A stretch of DNA of 64,000 nt from Thermogemmatispora tikiterensis (GCF_003268475.1 NZ_MCIF01000002.1:117037-181036), one strand, 5' to 3'. Shown: positions 45,314-54,709, counted from the stretch's first letter. Program-made: numbers and translations. The notes: a model not told the origin generated them from the letters alone.

Positions 45314-46000
45314 ATGGTTCATATTCGCGTGCTGCTGGCGGAAGGGCAGCCGATCTACCGCGCGGGTATGCGTTACCTTCTTGAGAGGGACGAGAAGATC
45401 GAGGTGCTTGGTGAAGCCAGGAGGGCCGAGGAGGCGCTCCGCCTGACCCGCGAACTGAGGCCCGAGGTCCTGATTCTGGATCTGCAGCTTCCCTACCTCT
45501 CCGGCCTGGAGGTCGTTGAAACGTTGCGTAAGCAGCAGGGGACTCTACGCGTGCTGGCCCTGAGCCGCTACGACGATCAGGTCTATTTGACGCGCGTCGT
45601 AACCAGCGGGGTTGATGGCTGTTTGCTGAAGGCCGAGGACCCCGCGCTGGTAGTGGAGGCCGTCCATGCGATTGCCGCTCACGGCGAGCAATGGTGGAGT
45701 CCGGGGGTCAGTAGAAAACTGCTCAACAGGAACGCGATTCAGGCCCTGGTGCGTTCGTCTCTCAATCTAAACCAGAGGGAGCTGCAAATCTTGCATTTAA
45801 TGGCACTTGGTTATAACAACCGATATATTGCTGCCAAGCTCTGCTTATCCCAAGGAACGGTCAAAAACTATATCTCTGGCCTCTATAGCAAGCTACAGGT
45901 GCACACGCGGGCCATGGCGGTCAGTTGGGCCTGGCAGCACGGACTCCTCGAAGATAAGGGGAGTTTGGAATGTCTGGAGCACCTGGAAAGCGGTGTGTAG
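45314..46000 (+). CDS. NarL/FixJ-type response regulator
   Basis: 228 aa from MVHIRVLLAEGQPIYRAGMR. A GTG at 45293 could extend it by 7 residues, but AAGGAG fits the ATG at 45314 better. The receiver has the phosphorylation site Asp56 (LILDLQLPYLSG) and Lys106 (CLLKAED). The acidic pair at the top of the pocket, usually D-D or E-D, reads E10-G11, so one ligand for Mg is missing. The helix-turn-helix (about residues 155-210) reads LNQRELQILHLMALGYNNRY, AAKLCLSQGTVKNYISGLYS, KLQVHTRAMAV. No sensor kinase is nearby. It may respond atypically and control the upstream peptide genes. Confidence 0.9.
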   Translation: MVHIRVLLAEGQPIYRAGMRYLLERDEKIEVLGEARRAEEALRLTRELRPEVLILDLQLPYLSGLEVVETLRKQQGTLRVLALSRYDDQVYLTRVVTSGVDGCLLKAEDPALVVEAVHAIAAHGEQWWSPGVSRKLLNRNAIQALVRSSLNLNQRELQILHLMALGYNNRYIAAKLCLSQGTVKNYISGLYSKLQVHTRAMAVSWAWQHGLLEDKGSLECLEHLESGV

Positions 46001-47118
46001 GGCCAGGAAACGGGCCAGCTCGTCCGATCGCCTGGCTGCGAGCTGGCCCTGGAAGCCTGGTGTTCTACTGTTGAGTCAGTGACTGGTTGTCAGATAGACA
46101 TTTCTGCCTTGGGGCATGACTGCCAGCGAGCATCTCGCGGCGCATCTCCTCCCTCCGTGCAGCGAAGGCCGGATCTTGCTGATGGGAGAGCAGCCTTGAA
46201 GTGAAGACGACTTCGTAGCCCTGGGGGTGCGTGCCAGCAGGTCGAGGATATCCAGGAGTGGTGCGAGGCTCTCGATGCTGCTGCCTCCCATGGCCCGCGC
46301 GATGGCCACCAGCGCGGCGAGGCCCGCTTCGTACACCGGGAATGTCGGGCGTATATACGGACCGGCTCCGTGGGCTGGCCGAGGATGACGCTCCAGGAGG
46401 AGCAGCAGATCTGAATAGCGCCAGCGTCGGAAGCCGCCCCCAGGAAGCGGGGGTCACGGGCCGCGCGGTCCAGGCCGAAGAGGCCGCCGAGCCGGCAGGA
46501 GCGCAGGCCGGCGCAGCGCAGGTCTCAGTCGGTGCTCTCGATGCCCAGTTCCTCGCTGGTGGATGCGCGACCGACGCCTCTCCGCGCTGGGGAAGATGCA
46601 GTGGCCACGACCCCGACAGGTCAGCCTGAATAGCCTGACGGCCCTCGCCGCCCCCGGTTATCCCCGACCCTGCCGTCGACCATGTGAAGAGGATCAGGTA
46701 CTCAGCTTGCACCTGTGAACGTGTGGTATGATCGCTGATCTGAGGTAGATTCGGGGAGTTATCGCTGGCGCTGTCATTATGTTGCTGGAGCTGCTGTTGA
46801 TCTGGCTGGCTCCTGGAGGGGAAGGCCTGGCCTGCCAGCTGCTGGCATCTGGTCTGGTCTGGCCGGGAGGATTCGACAAGAGCTTGCTGAAAGATTGACT
46901 GGATGTAATGAATCACTATACAATGGAAGTGGTAGGATAGAAGTGCCTAACGTGAGAGAACAGCAAAGTGTCGGGGCGCTGTCGTGGCTAAGGATGGTGC
47001 CGGCCTGTGTCTTTGTGTATCCACGGGTACAGGTGTGACGCTGTTTCATGGATTGCTTTCTGCGTGCAGCAAGAGCGGAGTGCGTGCTTTTTCTCCGGGC
47101 ACCGCAGGAGATGACATC
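46001..47118. other. Decayed region with duplicated promoter
   Basis: On the minus strand about 46340-46220 reads YEAGLAALVAIARAMGGSSI and ESLAPLLDILDLLARTP, which looks like real protein but has no start and falls out of frame. It is probably the end of a degraded gene I cannot name. From about 46850 to 47118 the region resembles the DNA upstream of the paralogue at 22290. Confidence 0.4.
46895..46924 (+). promoter_or_regulatory. Sigma-70-type promoter of the 2-TM protein gene (copy 2)
   Basis: TTGACT, 18-base spacer, TACAAT. Flanking bases match the promoter at 22052-22080 (GAAAGATTGAC; CTATACAATGGAAG). Confidence 0.55.
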
Positions 47119-47481
47119 ATGAGTGAGGACGACTGGCAACCTCAACTCAATAGCCCTGCTCAGGGCGATATGTCTGAGAGACATCCTCCACCTGATCAGG
47201 CCGATGTGGCTTCATCCTCGCAAAGCCAGCAGATGAGCGAAAGATTATCTTGGCTCCAGCGGAGGGCGCAGATCAAGGAGAAGCAGAACGAGTATGCCAC
47301 AGGCGTCTGCCTGTCTGATGTCATTGGGGTGGTTGTTCTCTTCGCCTTTTTTGTAGCCTTCAACGGTCATCTGATAGGTTCTGGAGCCTTTATGATCGCA
47401 ATGTCGGTAGATCTGGCCATGATGGCAATAGTTCATGTAACCGCCTATGTGATGGCTAAAAGAGCTGAAGATATCTATTGA
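47119..47481 (+). CDS. Small 2-TM membrane protein, paralogue of the 22.3-kb gene
   Basis: 120 aa, the same length as its paralogue. The tail region is diverged (MSEDDWQPQLNSPAQGDMSE). The basic linker (WLQRRAQIKEKQNEY), the two helices (VIGVVVLFAFFVAFNGHLIG and FMIAMSVDLAMMAIVHVTAY) and the C-terminus AKRAEDIY are strongly conserved. Higher conservation in the membrane part than in the tail suggests selection on function. The start context GACATCATGAGTGAGGACGA is identical in both copies. Confidence 0.7.
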   Translation: MSEDDWQPQLNSPAQGDMSERHPPPDQADVASSSQSQQMSERLSWLQRRAQIKEKQNEYATGVCLSDVIGVVVLFAFFVAFNGHLIGSGAFMIAMSVDLAMMAIVHVTAYVMAKRAEDIY

Positions 47482-48893
47482 TGATCTTTTGCAGAGGTGT
47501 CTCTGGATTCATCGTGAGCGGTCTGGCGCAGGCAGTACTTGTATAGCTGTAGGAGTGCGATAAATCGCGCCCGTACGGATAGGAGGAGATGACTCGTCAA
47601 GGGGGCGGGGATGCGCTCTCGCCTGGATCGATCCCCCTGCCACCTCTTCATCGCCTAAACGGCAAAAACGGCACTTCAGCGCCCCTCCGACCAGATTTCC
47701 GACCCCCTTTGGCTCACCCCTCCGGCGAGTTTCGAATCAGCCCCTCAAATACACCTTTCCACGGCACCTTTGACCTACCCTCCATCACAGCTCAGCCCCT
47801 GATATATCAGGACCGGATAGCCAGCCTCCCATCAGTATAAGCCAGCACCAGGAGCACCACCACGTACTCAGTCCTCCTGCCCCTCAGCCCTCCACGTATC
47901 TAACCTCCCCAAAAGCAAGGGGCTGGAGGAAGGAAGGGGACACCCCTTTGCCTCCTCCTTGCCGCCCCCCTGCCATGCCGCCTGCAAGCTCAGGGGGGGC
48001 CGGTAGTAGACCGAGGGACGCGCCAGCCAGACCCCAAAAACCAGCTCGCAGAGCAGAGACGGCGGGGCAATAGTACACATGTCATCATGGGCAACCTCAC
48101 TCATAAATTGCTTTTCAGTATTGTCTTTTCCTGTTATTTCATATAATTGATATATAAATACGTAAAATTCGCTATAAGTATATCGCACCTCTGGCCGGTC
48201 AGGAACTTCCAGCAAGGAGCTGGCCAAGGGCAGTCACCGAGCCAGCAGGCTGGTCAACAGGGGGCCAGATCATCTGCAATTGATTTTGGCGCGAAATACA
48301 CTTATGGATCGATCTCTCATCGAGTAAACTTGGAGCGAGAGCAGCTATGACCGACGAGGCCACCGCAGCATCTTCACCCTGGTAGGCCAATCGCCTGCTA
48401 TGCCGCGCGCGGGAAGCTGCAGACGAAGCTGCGAGGGAGCGGGTCATCTAGCAACGAGAGAGGAGAGGCAAGGCTGGAAACCTCTCCTCTCCCAGACCCA
48501 GCAAGGGACGAGAGACCGATGCCTGAGAACTGAGTCCTGCAGCTCACTGCCCCAGGGGCGATTTGGTCCAACGCACGCCACTCATTGGGCAATAATGGCG
48601 AGATGCCGACTTTCTCCGGTCTCTCCATGCCCACCGTTCTCTCTCTCCTGGACAGACCCTTTCAAACATCTCAAGAGCTGCTCCAGTGGCTGGATGGATG
48701 GGCGAGAGAGCCAGTCTGATAGACTGACTGGTCATAAAGCTGACTTTCAGAGAATCAGGCTGCGATGACTGCAATCATCTGCTATATCACCTGATGATCG
48801 AGTGCCCGGTGCTGGAGAGTGAGCTGAGTGGCTCATCCCGGCGTTGCTCCTCGATGGGGCAGTGCCAGACTACTATCTCGAGATACCTGGTCC
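47482..48893. other. Long gene-poor region downstream of the carboxylase operon
   Basis: About 1.4 kb with no supportable gene. Short overlapping frames exist (for example 47868-48227 minus) but have no ribosome-binding site, no domain and skewed composition. An AT-rich patch is at 48100-48185. A perfect hairpin lies at 48458-48491. Confidence 0.45.
48458..48491. terminator. Perfect hairpin downstream of the carboxylase operon
   Basis: 11-bp stem GAGAGGAGAGG/CCTCTCCTCTC with a 12-base loop. No U-tract. It is 400 bases beyond the last gene of the leftward operon, so its role as a terminator is uncertain. Confidence 0.4.
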
Positions 48894-50111
48894 TCAATGG
48901 AGATCGACGCGCACAACTATGGCTGCTCCTGTATCGCCAGCAGCGCAGCCGCTGAAGAGGCCATAGCCGCCCCCGAGCAGGACCAGTTCCTCGATAAGCT
49001 CAATGATCTGGCGCAGCCCAGTCGGCCCCTGCGGATGGCCAAAGATCAGCGGGGAGCCGTAATGATTGAAGCTCTCCAGAGCAAGGTCCAGCTCACGCGC
49101 AAAGTAGATATCATTGACAGCAAAAGGATTATGGGTCTTGACAGCGCGCAGCTCTCGCAGGCTCACCTCCGCTGCCGCCAGCGCCTGCCGGGCGGCCAGA
49201 ACGGTCGCCTGCGGCATAAAGCCCTTTCTTGCCCGGGCCTGGCCAAAGGCTAGCAATTGGATTTCGATGGCCTGATCGCGGCTCAGCTCCCTGGCCCGCT
49301 CTCGTGAGGTCAGCACCATGCCACAATTGCCATCAGCAGGATGGGTCTGGGTGCCGGGCGTAACTGTCCCCGGCTCCAGCACCGGATGCAATCTCGCCAA
49401 GCTCTCGGACGTCGTGGGATAGATGCCCTCATCGTCGACCACTGTGGCCACGATTTTGCGCCCTGTGGCGTCCCTGACCTCCAGTGGGGTCACCATGAAG
49501 CGCTGATGAAAAGCTGCACCGTCTTTGAGTGCCTCCTGATACTGCTGGTAGCGCAGCACAGTGAGGGTGTCCTGCTCCTCTCGACTGATATTTGCCTCTG
49601 CCGCGACATGCTCCGCCGTCTCAATCATGGCGTTGCCTGCGTAGGGATCGTAGTTGAAGTTATCCCAGACCCAATCTTCGCTCTCGCCCCTGCCGCCCGG
49701 GGCCGATGGATCGGGATAGTAGAGATGCGGGCCGTTGCTGGTGCGATCGCAGGCGATGGCCAGAATGCAGCGCTTGCTGGCAGTGTCGGCCTCAATCTCG
49801 CTGGCAGCGCTGGCCAGCAAGCGCGCCGAGGTGGCACAGGCCTGATTGATGGTCGGCCCACTCACCGCCGGCGCCCCAATCATGCCGGCCAACCAGGGCG
49901 CCCCGTAGAAGCTATGCCGGGCAATCACTGTCATCCCGAGAAACAACGAGTCCAGCTGTTCGACAGGAATAGCCCGCTCACGCAGCGCTCGCTGAGCGAC
50001 CTCCGCTGCGAAACGGAGCGGGTGCAGGTGAGCAAACGCCCCTTGCCAGCGAACAAAGGGTGTCGACCAGTAGCCACCATAGGGAATATAGACAGTCTCG
50101 AAGCGCACCAT
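48894..50111 (-). CDS. Thiolase-family protein (acyl-CoA acetyltransferase-like)
   Basis: 405 aa. The nucleophile Cys92 sits in TINQACATSARLLASA. The GHP motif is SPLIFGHPQGPTGLR, and the second catalytic Cys is in LFSGCAAGDTGAAIVV. The block usually NEAFA reads THNPFAVNDIYFARE, a known variation of SCP2-like and unusual thiolases. It lies 18 bases after the CoA-ligase gene at the end of the ketone-carboxylase operon. The logical role is CoA-dependent cleavage of the beta-ketoacyl-CoA formed from the carboxylated ketone, giving acetyl-CoA and an acyl-CoA. The substrate is inferred from context. Confidence 0.87.
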   Translation of the reverse strand: MVRFETVYIPYGGYWSTPFVRWQGAFAHLHPLRFAAEVAQRALRERAIPVEQLDSLFLGMTVIARHSFYGAPWLAGMIGAPAVSGPTINQACATSARLLASAASEIEADTASKRCILAIACDRTSNGPHLYYPDPSAPGGRGESEDWVWDNFNYDPYAGNAMIETAEHVAAEANISREEQDTLTVLRYQQYQEALKDGAAFHQRFMVTPLEVRDATGRKIVATVVDDEGIYPTTSESLARLHPVLEPGTVTPGTQTHPADGNCGMVLTSRERARELSRDQAIEIQLLAFGQARARKGFMPQATVLAARQALAAAEVSLRELRAVKTHNPFAVNDIYFARELDLALESFNHYGSPLIFGHPQGPTGLRQIIELIEELVLLGGGYGLFSGCAAGDTGAAIVVRVDLH

Positions 50112-50129
50112 GACGGCAATTGCTCCTCT

Positions 50130-51470
50130 CTAGCGCCCCTGCTCGTAGAGTTTACGAATCAACTGGGCTTTCATCTCAAAGCGAGGCAGCGTACCTGGTG
50201 GCACGAGTTCAACCTCTGCCGTGAAGATAAGCTTCTCCCGCAGGGTCTCCTCAATCTCTCGTTTCAATGCCGCTAGATCCTCTACATCCGAGCCGTACTC
50301 GACCCTCAGATGGAGCGGCGGATCAACGCGGGGTCCTGGCTGTTTGAGCAGAATCTGGACCTCACCGGTAGTACGCGGACGCATACCCATCAGGACGTCT
50401 TTGATCGCCGAGGGCCAGACGTTCACGCCGCGCAGGATAAGGAGATCGTCAGTGCGCCCAACGCAGCGTAGACGCGGGCCTGTGCGGCCACAAGGACAGG
50501 GATCCGTCCAGACAATGACGCGATCACGTGTCCGAAAGCGCACCAGTGGACAGCACTCGCGATCAATATGGGTGAAAACAAGCTCGCCCTCAACCTGTGA
50601 CTGGTCCAGCGGCAGTGAGACCCCGCTCTCAGGATCGATGACTTCGAGAATGGCAAAATCGGGGGCCAGAAAATGCATACCGAGGCGCTCATCACAGTCA
50701 GCGGCGTAGACTGGCAGGACGTCAGCGTTCCCGATGCCTTCGGTGACGAAAGCTCCCCAGTCCTCTTCTATATGCTGGCGCACGGCAGGTACGCCTCCGC
50801 CTGGTTCAGCGCCGAGCTGAATACGCCGGATTCCAAGTGTGCGCGGCTCAACATGAAATTTGTTGCGCACGTATTCGGCCAGGTAGATGGCGTAGGAGGG
50901 CGTGCACGTTAACTGATTCGCTCCCAGATTCTGGATCGAAGTGATCAATCGATCAGAGGCGCCTGTACCAACAGGTACAAAGGTGGCGCCGATCTCTTCA
51001 ATCGCATCCTTCAATGGCAAGCCACCAACGAAGAAGCTCATGCCGAAGCCCATCACCACCACCGAGTCGGGGCGTACTCCCTCAGACCAGTAAACGCGTG
51101 CCACCGTCTCCACCCAGGTATCACGATCGTGGTGCGTGATACCAACATAACTGGGCCGCCCCGTTGTGCCAGAAGAAGAGTGAATGCGTACCACCCGCGA
51201 CATCGGTACAGCGGCGTGATGGCCCAGCGGCGGATGTTCCAGTTGGCTATCACGCAGTTCCTCTTTCGTCGTAAAAGGGAGCCTGGCAAGGTCCTCCAGT
51301 GTACGGATATCTTCGGGATGGGCGCCCACCTCCTTGAATTTCTGCCGATAAAAGGCCGAGTGTTGATAGTTATACGCAAGCTGCTTGCGCAGCTTGCGCA
51401 ACTGCAGCTCCCTGAGCTGTTCCAGCGGCATCGTTTCGATATGGGCATTGTAGTAACGAGGATAAGTCAT
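50130..51470 (-). CDS. Phenylacetate-CoA-ligase-family enzyme
   Basis: 446 aa from MTYPRYYNAHIETMPLEQLR at 51470, chosen for GGAGGACAGG just upstream. The ATP-binding loop SSSGTTGRPSYVGITHHD is at about residues 98-115. The adenylate motif is near YAADCDERLGMHFLAPDFAI. The hinge and C-terminal motifs are LRCVGRTDDLLILRGVNVWP and FTAEVELVPPGTLPRFEMKA. These are characteristic of PaaK-type adenylate-forming ligases. In acetophenone degradation a benzoylacetate-CoA ligase activates the product of the carboxylase. This gene holds that place in the operon, 34 bases after the epsilon-like subunit gene. Confidence 0.88.
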   Translation of the reverse strand: MTYPRYYNAHIETMPLEQLRELQLRKLRKQLAYNYQHSAFYRQKFKEVGAHPEDIRTLEDLARLPFTTKEELRDSQLEHPPLGHHAAVPMSRVVRIHSSSGTTGRPSYVGITHHDRDTWVETVARVYWSEGVRPDSVVVMGFGMSFFVGGLPLKDAIEEIGATFVPVGTGASDRLITSIQNLGANQLTCTPSYAIYLAEYVRNKFHVEPRTLGIRRIQLGAEPGGGVPAVRQHIEEDWGAFVTEGIGNADVLPVYAADCDERLGMHFLAPDFAILEVIDPESGVSLPLDQSQVEGELVFTHIDRECCPLVRFRTRDRVIVWTDPCPCGRTGPRLRCVGRTDDLLILRGVNVWPSAIKDVLMGMRPRTTGEVQILLKQPGPRVDPPLHLRVEYGSDVEDLAALKREIEETLREKLIFTAEVELVPPGTLPRFEMKAQLIRKLYEQGR

Positions 51471-51504
51471 GCCTGTCCTCCGGTGGCGGGGTGAAGAACC
51501 AGAC

Positions 51505-52461
51505 TTACGAAGCGAGCAGAGCACGCATACGGTTCACCTGCTGCTCCAGTCCCTGGATACCTGCTTCATAGGGCATTTCGCCATCAGTTGTCACAAGAAC
51601 ACAGCCGAGTGCCTGGCACCAGCGCGATGCTGCTGCAGGCATGGCGCCCGACGGCGGGAGCGCCAGAGCGAAGACGCTGGCAGGTGGCGGGGCTTGCTCG
51701 AGGAAGTCAGGCCGCAGGCTGAGCAATGGGGCCTCATCGGCCCGGCTTGTCAGCGGTAGCGGCTGGGGGACCGACAGCAGCGGCAGCGCTCCGTGAAAGC
51801 GTACCGTTTTCCATAGTGCCTCTAACGCGGCCTCCCATGCTCCTAGGAAGTTAGCCGGTACGGCCACTTCGTCGAAATAGAGCAGGTGTGCACCAGCCAG
51901 GCAGCAGGCGCGCGCGAGAGCCAGGGTGATGGCGACCAGTGCCTCAAAGCTCTCCAGCGCTTCATCTTCAGCTGCCGCCAGCGCAGCGATGATCTCTGGG
52001 CCAAAGATCTGCTGTGCACTACGGAGAGGAGCAGGCAGACCGATCAGCAGCACTGGTCCTGCCCCCACAGTGCCCTGGACACGGCGCACGACCTCCAGAG
52101 CAACAGGCACGCGTCCGCGCTGCGTAATCTCTTCGGGGGGCAAATGCAGCAGGGCATTCCCGACAGACCGCGTTGGTCGCTCATAGGTAGCCGTGTCAGC
52201 CTGCCATCGCAAGCGGCAGCCGAGTGCCTCCACTAGCAGTAGCGGGTCAAAGTAGCAGGTAATGCCATCCGTCTGGAGACGCCGATGGAGCGCGACCAGG
52301 CTATTGGCTATCTTGGTTGGATTGACTAGGAAGGTGGACAAGGGCAGCTGCTCCAGATAGGCGGCCAGTCGAAAGATGAGCGGTACAAACAGCCGCCGGG
52401 CTGGAGGCCTGCCCTGAATGAGAGCTTTGATAATCGATTGTGGTGCAGCACTTGCTTGCAT
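51505..52461 (-). CDS. UroD-like 34-kDa subunit (acetophenone-carboxylase epsilon position)
   Basis: 318 aa. FVPLIFRLAAYLEQLPLSTF, LVNPTKIANSLVALHRRLQT and DGITCYFDPLLLVEALGCRL recall the uroporphyrinogen-decarboxylase/methyltransferase fold. The rest (AGAHLLYFDEVAVPANFLGA, CQALGCVLVTTDGEM) continues that barrel pattern. Its size (about 34 kDa) and its place after the HyuB gene match the fifth subunit of acetophenone carboxylase (Apc5/epsilon), which is needed for activity. This match is made from remembered subunit sizes and order, not from a search. Gap to the HyuB gene: 184 bases. Confidence 0.65.
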   Translation of the reverse strand: MQASAAPQSIIKALIQGRPPARRLFVPLIFRLAAYLEQLPLSTFLVNPTKIANSLVALHRRLQTDGITCYFDPLLLVEALGCRLRWQADTATYERPTRSVGNALLHLPPEEITQRGRVPVALEVVRRVQGTVGAGPVLLIGLPAPLRSAQQIFGPEIIAALAAAEDEALESFEALVAITLALARACCLAGAHLLYFDEVAVPANFLGAWEAALEALWKTVRFHGALPLLSVPQPLPLTSRADEAPLLSLRPDFLEQAPPPASVFALALPPSGAMPAAASRWCQALGCVLVTTDGEMPYEAGIQGLEQQVNRMRALLAS

Positions 52462-52645
52462 GATTCTAACTACTCACCTGCACTGAGCAACATGGGTGGT
52501 TATATGGGCCATACCCGGCGTGCTCCACCGGCCGCAGCGTCCCGCCGTTATGCCAGCTTGTCCGCCTGCGCCGGGCACTGGCCATTCGGCGAGTGCCCGG
52601 ACACAGATATAGCGAGCGGATAAGCCGCACATCCGCAACCGGCGC

Positions 52646-54709
52646 TCACGGGCGCAGGACGGGGGCCAGTGGTCGACCCTCTGGCCAGGAGCCGAACCAG
52701 GTAAGCGCCTCCTCGGGAGGTTTCTGCCGCGACCAGCTGGCGTGGAACTCGTCCCAGGGGCGGCCACGTGCCAGGCGGGCCTGACGCTCGGAGGCGCGCA
52801 ACGCCTCGGTTTCGGCGAGATTGACGCGCATCGTCTCGGGGTCATAGGCGACCTTGTAGATGTTGCGAGCGCTCCACTCCGAGATGATCTCAGCCTCCAC
52901 ATCCTGAACAACCTGGTATGGATCGGCCTCTAGCGGATCTCCATAGCCCGCGCCACCAGTGGCGAAGCCGAAGGTAATGACGTCTCCCTCATTGTATGGA
53001 CGTACCGAGCGGAGGAAGGGTTCGTTGCTCCATTCTCCGCCGATTGCCTGGCGATCGATCAGAGCCGAGAAGTTCAGCTTCAATGTGCGATCTCCATCGC
53101 GCATTCGCTGGAGAAGGTCAGCTCTCCGGATGCTGATGCCTGGCACTGTTGGTGGAGCATAGCCGCCAAAGAGTGGCTGTGATGTCTGGACCTTGCTGTT
53201 ATCAGCAATGGTGGTGAAGAAAACCGTCGGCGCCTGATAGGCTACCCAGATCTGGACCGTGCCGCAGCCGCCGCGGTGGGCACCATGCCCGCAGGAGTCC
53301 TGCCAGTGCTGCGAGATAGGCACCAGCATCGGGAACTCGTTCTCCATCAATTCGACGTCGGGAGAACGCCCGAAGGGGCACCAGGCGAAATGCGACGCAT
53401 CCATGCCAGGGGCGGTGGCGCGTCCGCCCTGGCCCTCAGTGTTGAGCGAGTAGGCCAGCATGTCGGCGAAAGGCAGCCCCCACTGACTGAGGCCCGCCAG
53501 CACCATTGCGTTGCCACCGTTTGCAGAGGAGGCCACCGCCTGGCGCCATTCCTGGGTGCCAAAGATCATCTTGGAGAATGCCACCGCGGCAGAGCTCATA
53601 ATGCCTGTACAGATCATCACGGAGCAAGAGGTTGCCGCGCGGGGGTCCGGGTTCAGCACGCAGCCGGGTGGAAAGTAGAAATCGATGGGGGCGAAGGTAG
53701 CGCTGCTGATTGGCAGATCATGGAAAATGTAGGAATAAAGGAAATTCGCCAGATGCCCGACTGCCGCCTGGACATGTGCATTGTAGGATGAAGGATTCTC
53801 AGGGGAGGTACCACTGAAATCGAGCAACAGGTGATCGCCCTGTTTGTGAATCGTCAGCGAAGCGGAGCGTATCAGACCTGAACCCATGCCGCCGATAGTG
53901 TCAGCGAAGGCCACACAGCGGAACTTACCATCGGGCCAGGAGGCAATCCGCCGGCGTGCTCCCTCTTCGGCGACCATCAGCATCTTGCGTAATAACCCGA
54001 TGACGAAAGCTGGACCTTCTTTCTCCGCCAGCTCCAAGACGCGCATGCGCGCGCGGTCCGCCGCGGTGCTGCGCGCCTTGAGGTCGGTTACCACCATCTG
54101 GGGGGCCCGGATTCCGTAGGCGTAGAACAGCTCCAGCAAGTCCTCACGCAATTGGCCGTGTTCACCTACCTTCATTGGGGGCAGATTCATGCCCTCTGAG
54201 AAGCGTGCCGGTGCAGTGATGGGCATACCACCCGGTTCAACGGCACCGGTCTCCGTCGTATGATTGGCAGCTCCGCACCAGGCGATGAGCTGTCCCTTGT
54301 AAAAGACAGGCACGAGGGCCACGTAATCGGGATTATGAATGCCCCCGTAGAGAGCATCATTGGCGATCCAGATATCGCCGTCATGGATTCCTGGATTCTG
54401 TCTATAGTAGGTGAGGATATACTTAATGATAATTGGCTGGATAATGGCGTGCAGGTAGGTGCCGGCAGCGCCATTCACCAGATCCCCCTGGGCCGTGAAG
54501 ATCGCAACCATCACGTCGCCTGCGATACCCATCGAACTGCGACAGGAACGCTGGAAAACCTCAAGCGCCTCGTCGAGGATATCGTTGGTGCGCTGAAAGC
54601 CGATTTCATAGTCACCTGGCGAGAGCTGGGCCACTGCTTCCAGTTCCTCTGCTGTTGGAGGCGTAACCTTAATCCACCTCAGCTTCTCTTCTGATGTGGG
54701 AATCGGCAT
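52646..54709 (-). CDS. Hydantoinase-B/oxoprolinase-family carboxylase subunit (Apc4-like)
   Basis: 687 aa with AAAGGAG before the ATG at 54709. HyuB signatures are GDYEIGFQRTNDILDEALEV, FTAQGDLVNGAAGTYLHAII, DIWIANDALYGGIHNPDYVA and the metal-site region GAANHTTETGAVEPGGMPIT. Mid-protein it has LLDFSGTSPENPSSYNAHVQ. The C-terminus has GFATGGAGYGDPLEADPYQV. The start overlaps the end of the upstream HyuA gene by 41 bases. In acetone and acetophenone carboxylases this subunit carboxylates the phosphorylated enol of the ketone. It is about 75 kDa, in line with Apc4. Confidence 0.88.
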   Translation of the reverse strand: MPIPTSEEKLRWIKVTPPTAEELEAVAQLSPGDYEIGFQRTNDILDEALEVFQRSCRSSMGIAGDVMVAIFTAQGDLVNGAAGTYLHAIIQPIIIKYILTYYRQNPGIHDGDIWIANDALYGGIHNPDYVALVPVFYKGQLIAWCGAANHTTETGAVEPGGMPITAPARFSEGMNLPPMKVGEHGQLREDLLELFYAYGIRAPQMVVTDLKARSTAADRARMRVLELAEKEGPAFVIGLLRKMLMVAEEGARRRIASWPDGKFRCVAFADTIGGMGSGLIRSASLTIHKQGDHLLLDFSGTSPENPSSYNAHVQAAVGHLANFLYSYIFHDLPISSATFAPIDFYFPPGCVLNPDPRAATSCSVMICTGIMSSAAVAFSKMIFGTQEWRQAVASSANGGNAMVLAGLSQWGLPFADMLAYSLNTEGQGGRATAPGMDASHFAWCPFGRSPDVELMENEFPMLVPISQHWQDSCGHGAHRGGCGTVQIWVAYQAPTVFFTTIADNSKVQTSQPLFGGYAPPTVPGISIRRADLLQRMRDGDRTLKLNFSALIDRQAIGGEWSNEPFLRSVRPYNEGDVITFGFATGGAGYGDPLEADPYQVVQDVEAEIISEWSARNIYKVAYDPETMRVNLAETEALRASERQARLARGRPWDEFHASWSRQKPPEEALTWFGSWPEGRPLAPVLRP

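Noticed and set aside
46231..46629. 132-codon plus-strand gene
   Set aside because: Low-complexity Ala/Gly/Arg translation typical of GC-rich chance frames; the opposite strand looks more protein-like but is broken.
47868..48227. 119-codon minus-strand gene
   Set aside because: Start lies in an AT-rich patch without a ribosome-binding site; the translation is low in helices or motifs and unlike any family.
49341..50276. 311-codon plus-strand frame opposite the thiolase
   Set aside because: Antisense shadow; the thiolase frame has the catalytic Cys and GHP motifs.
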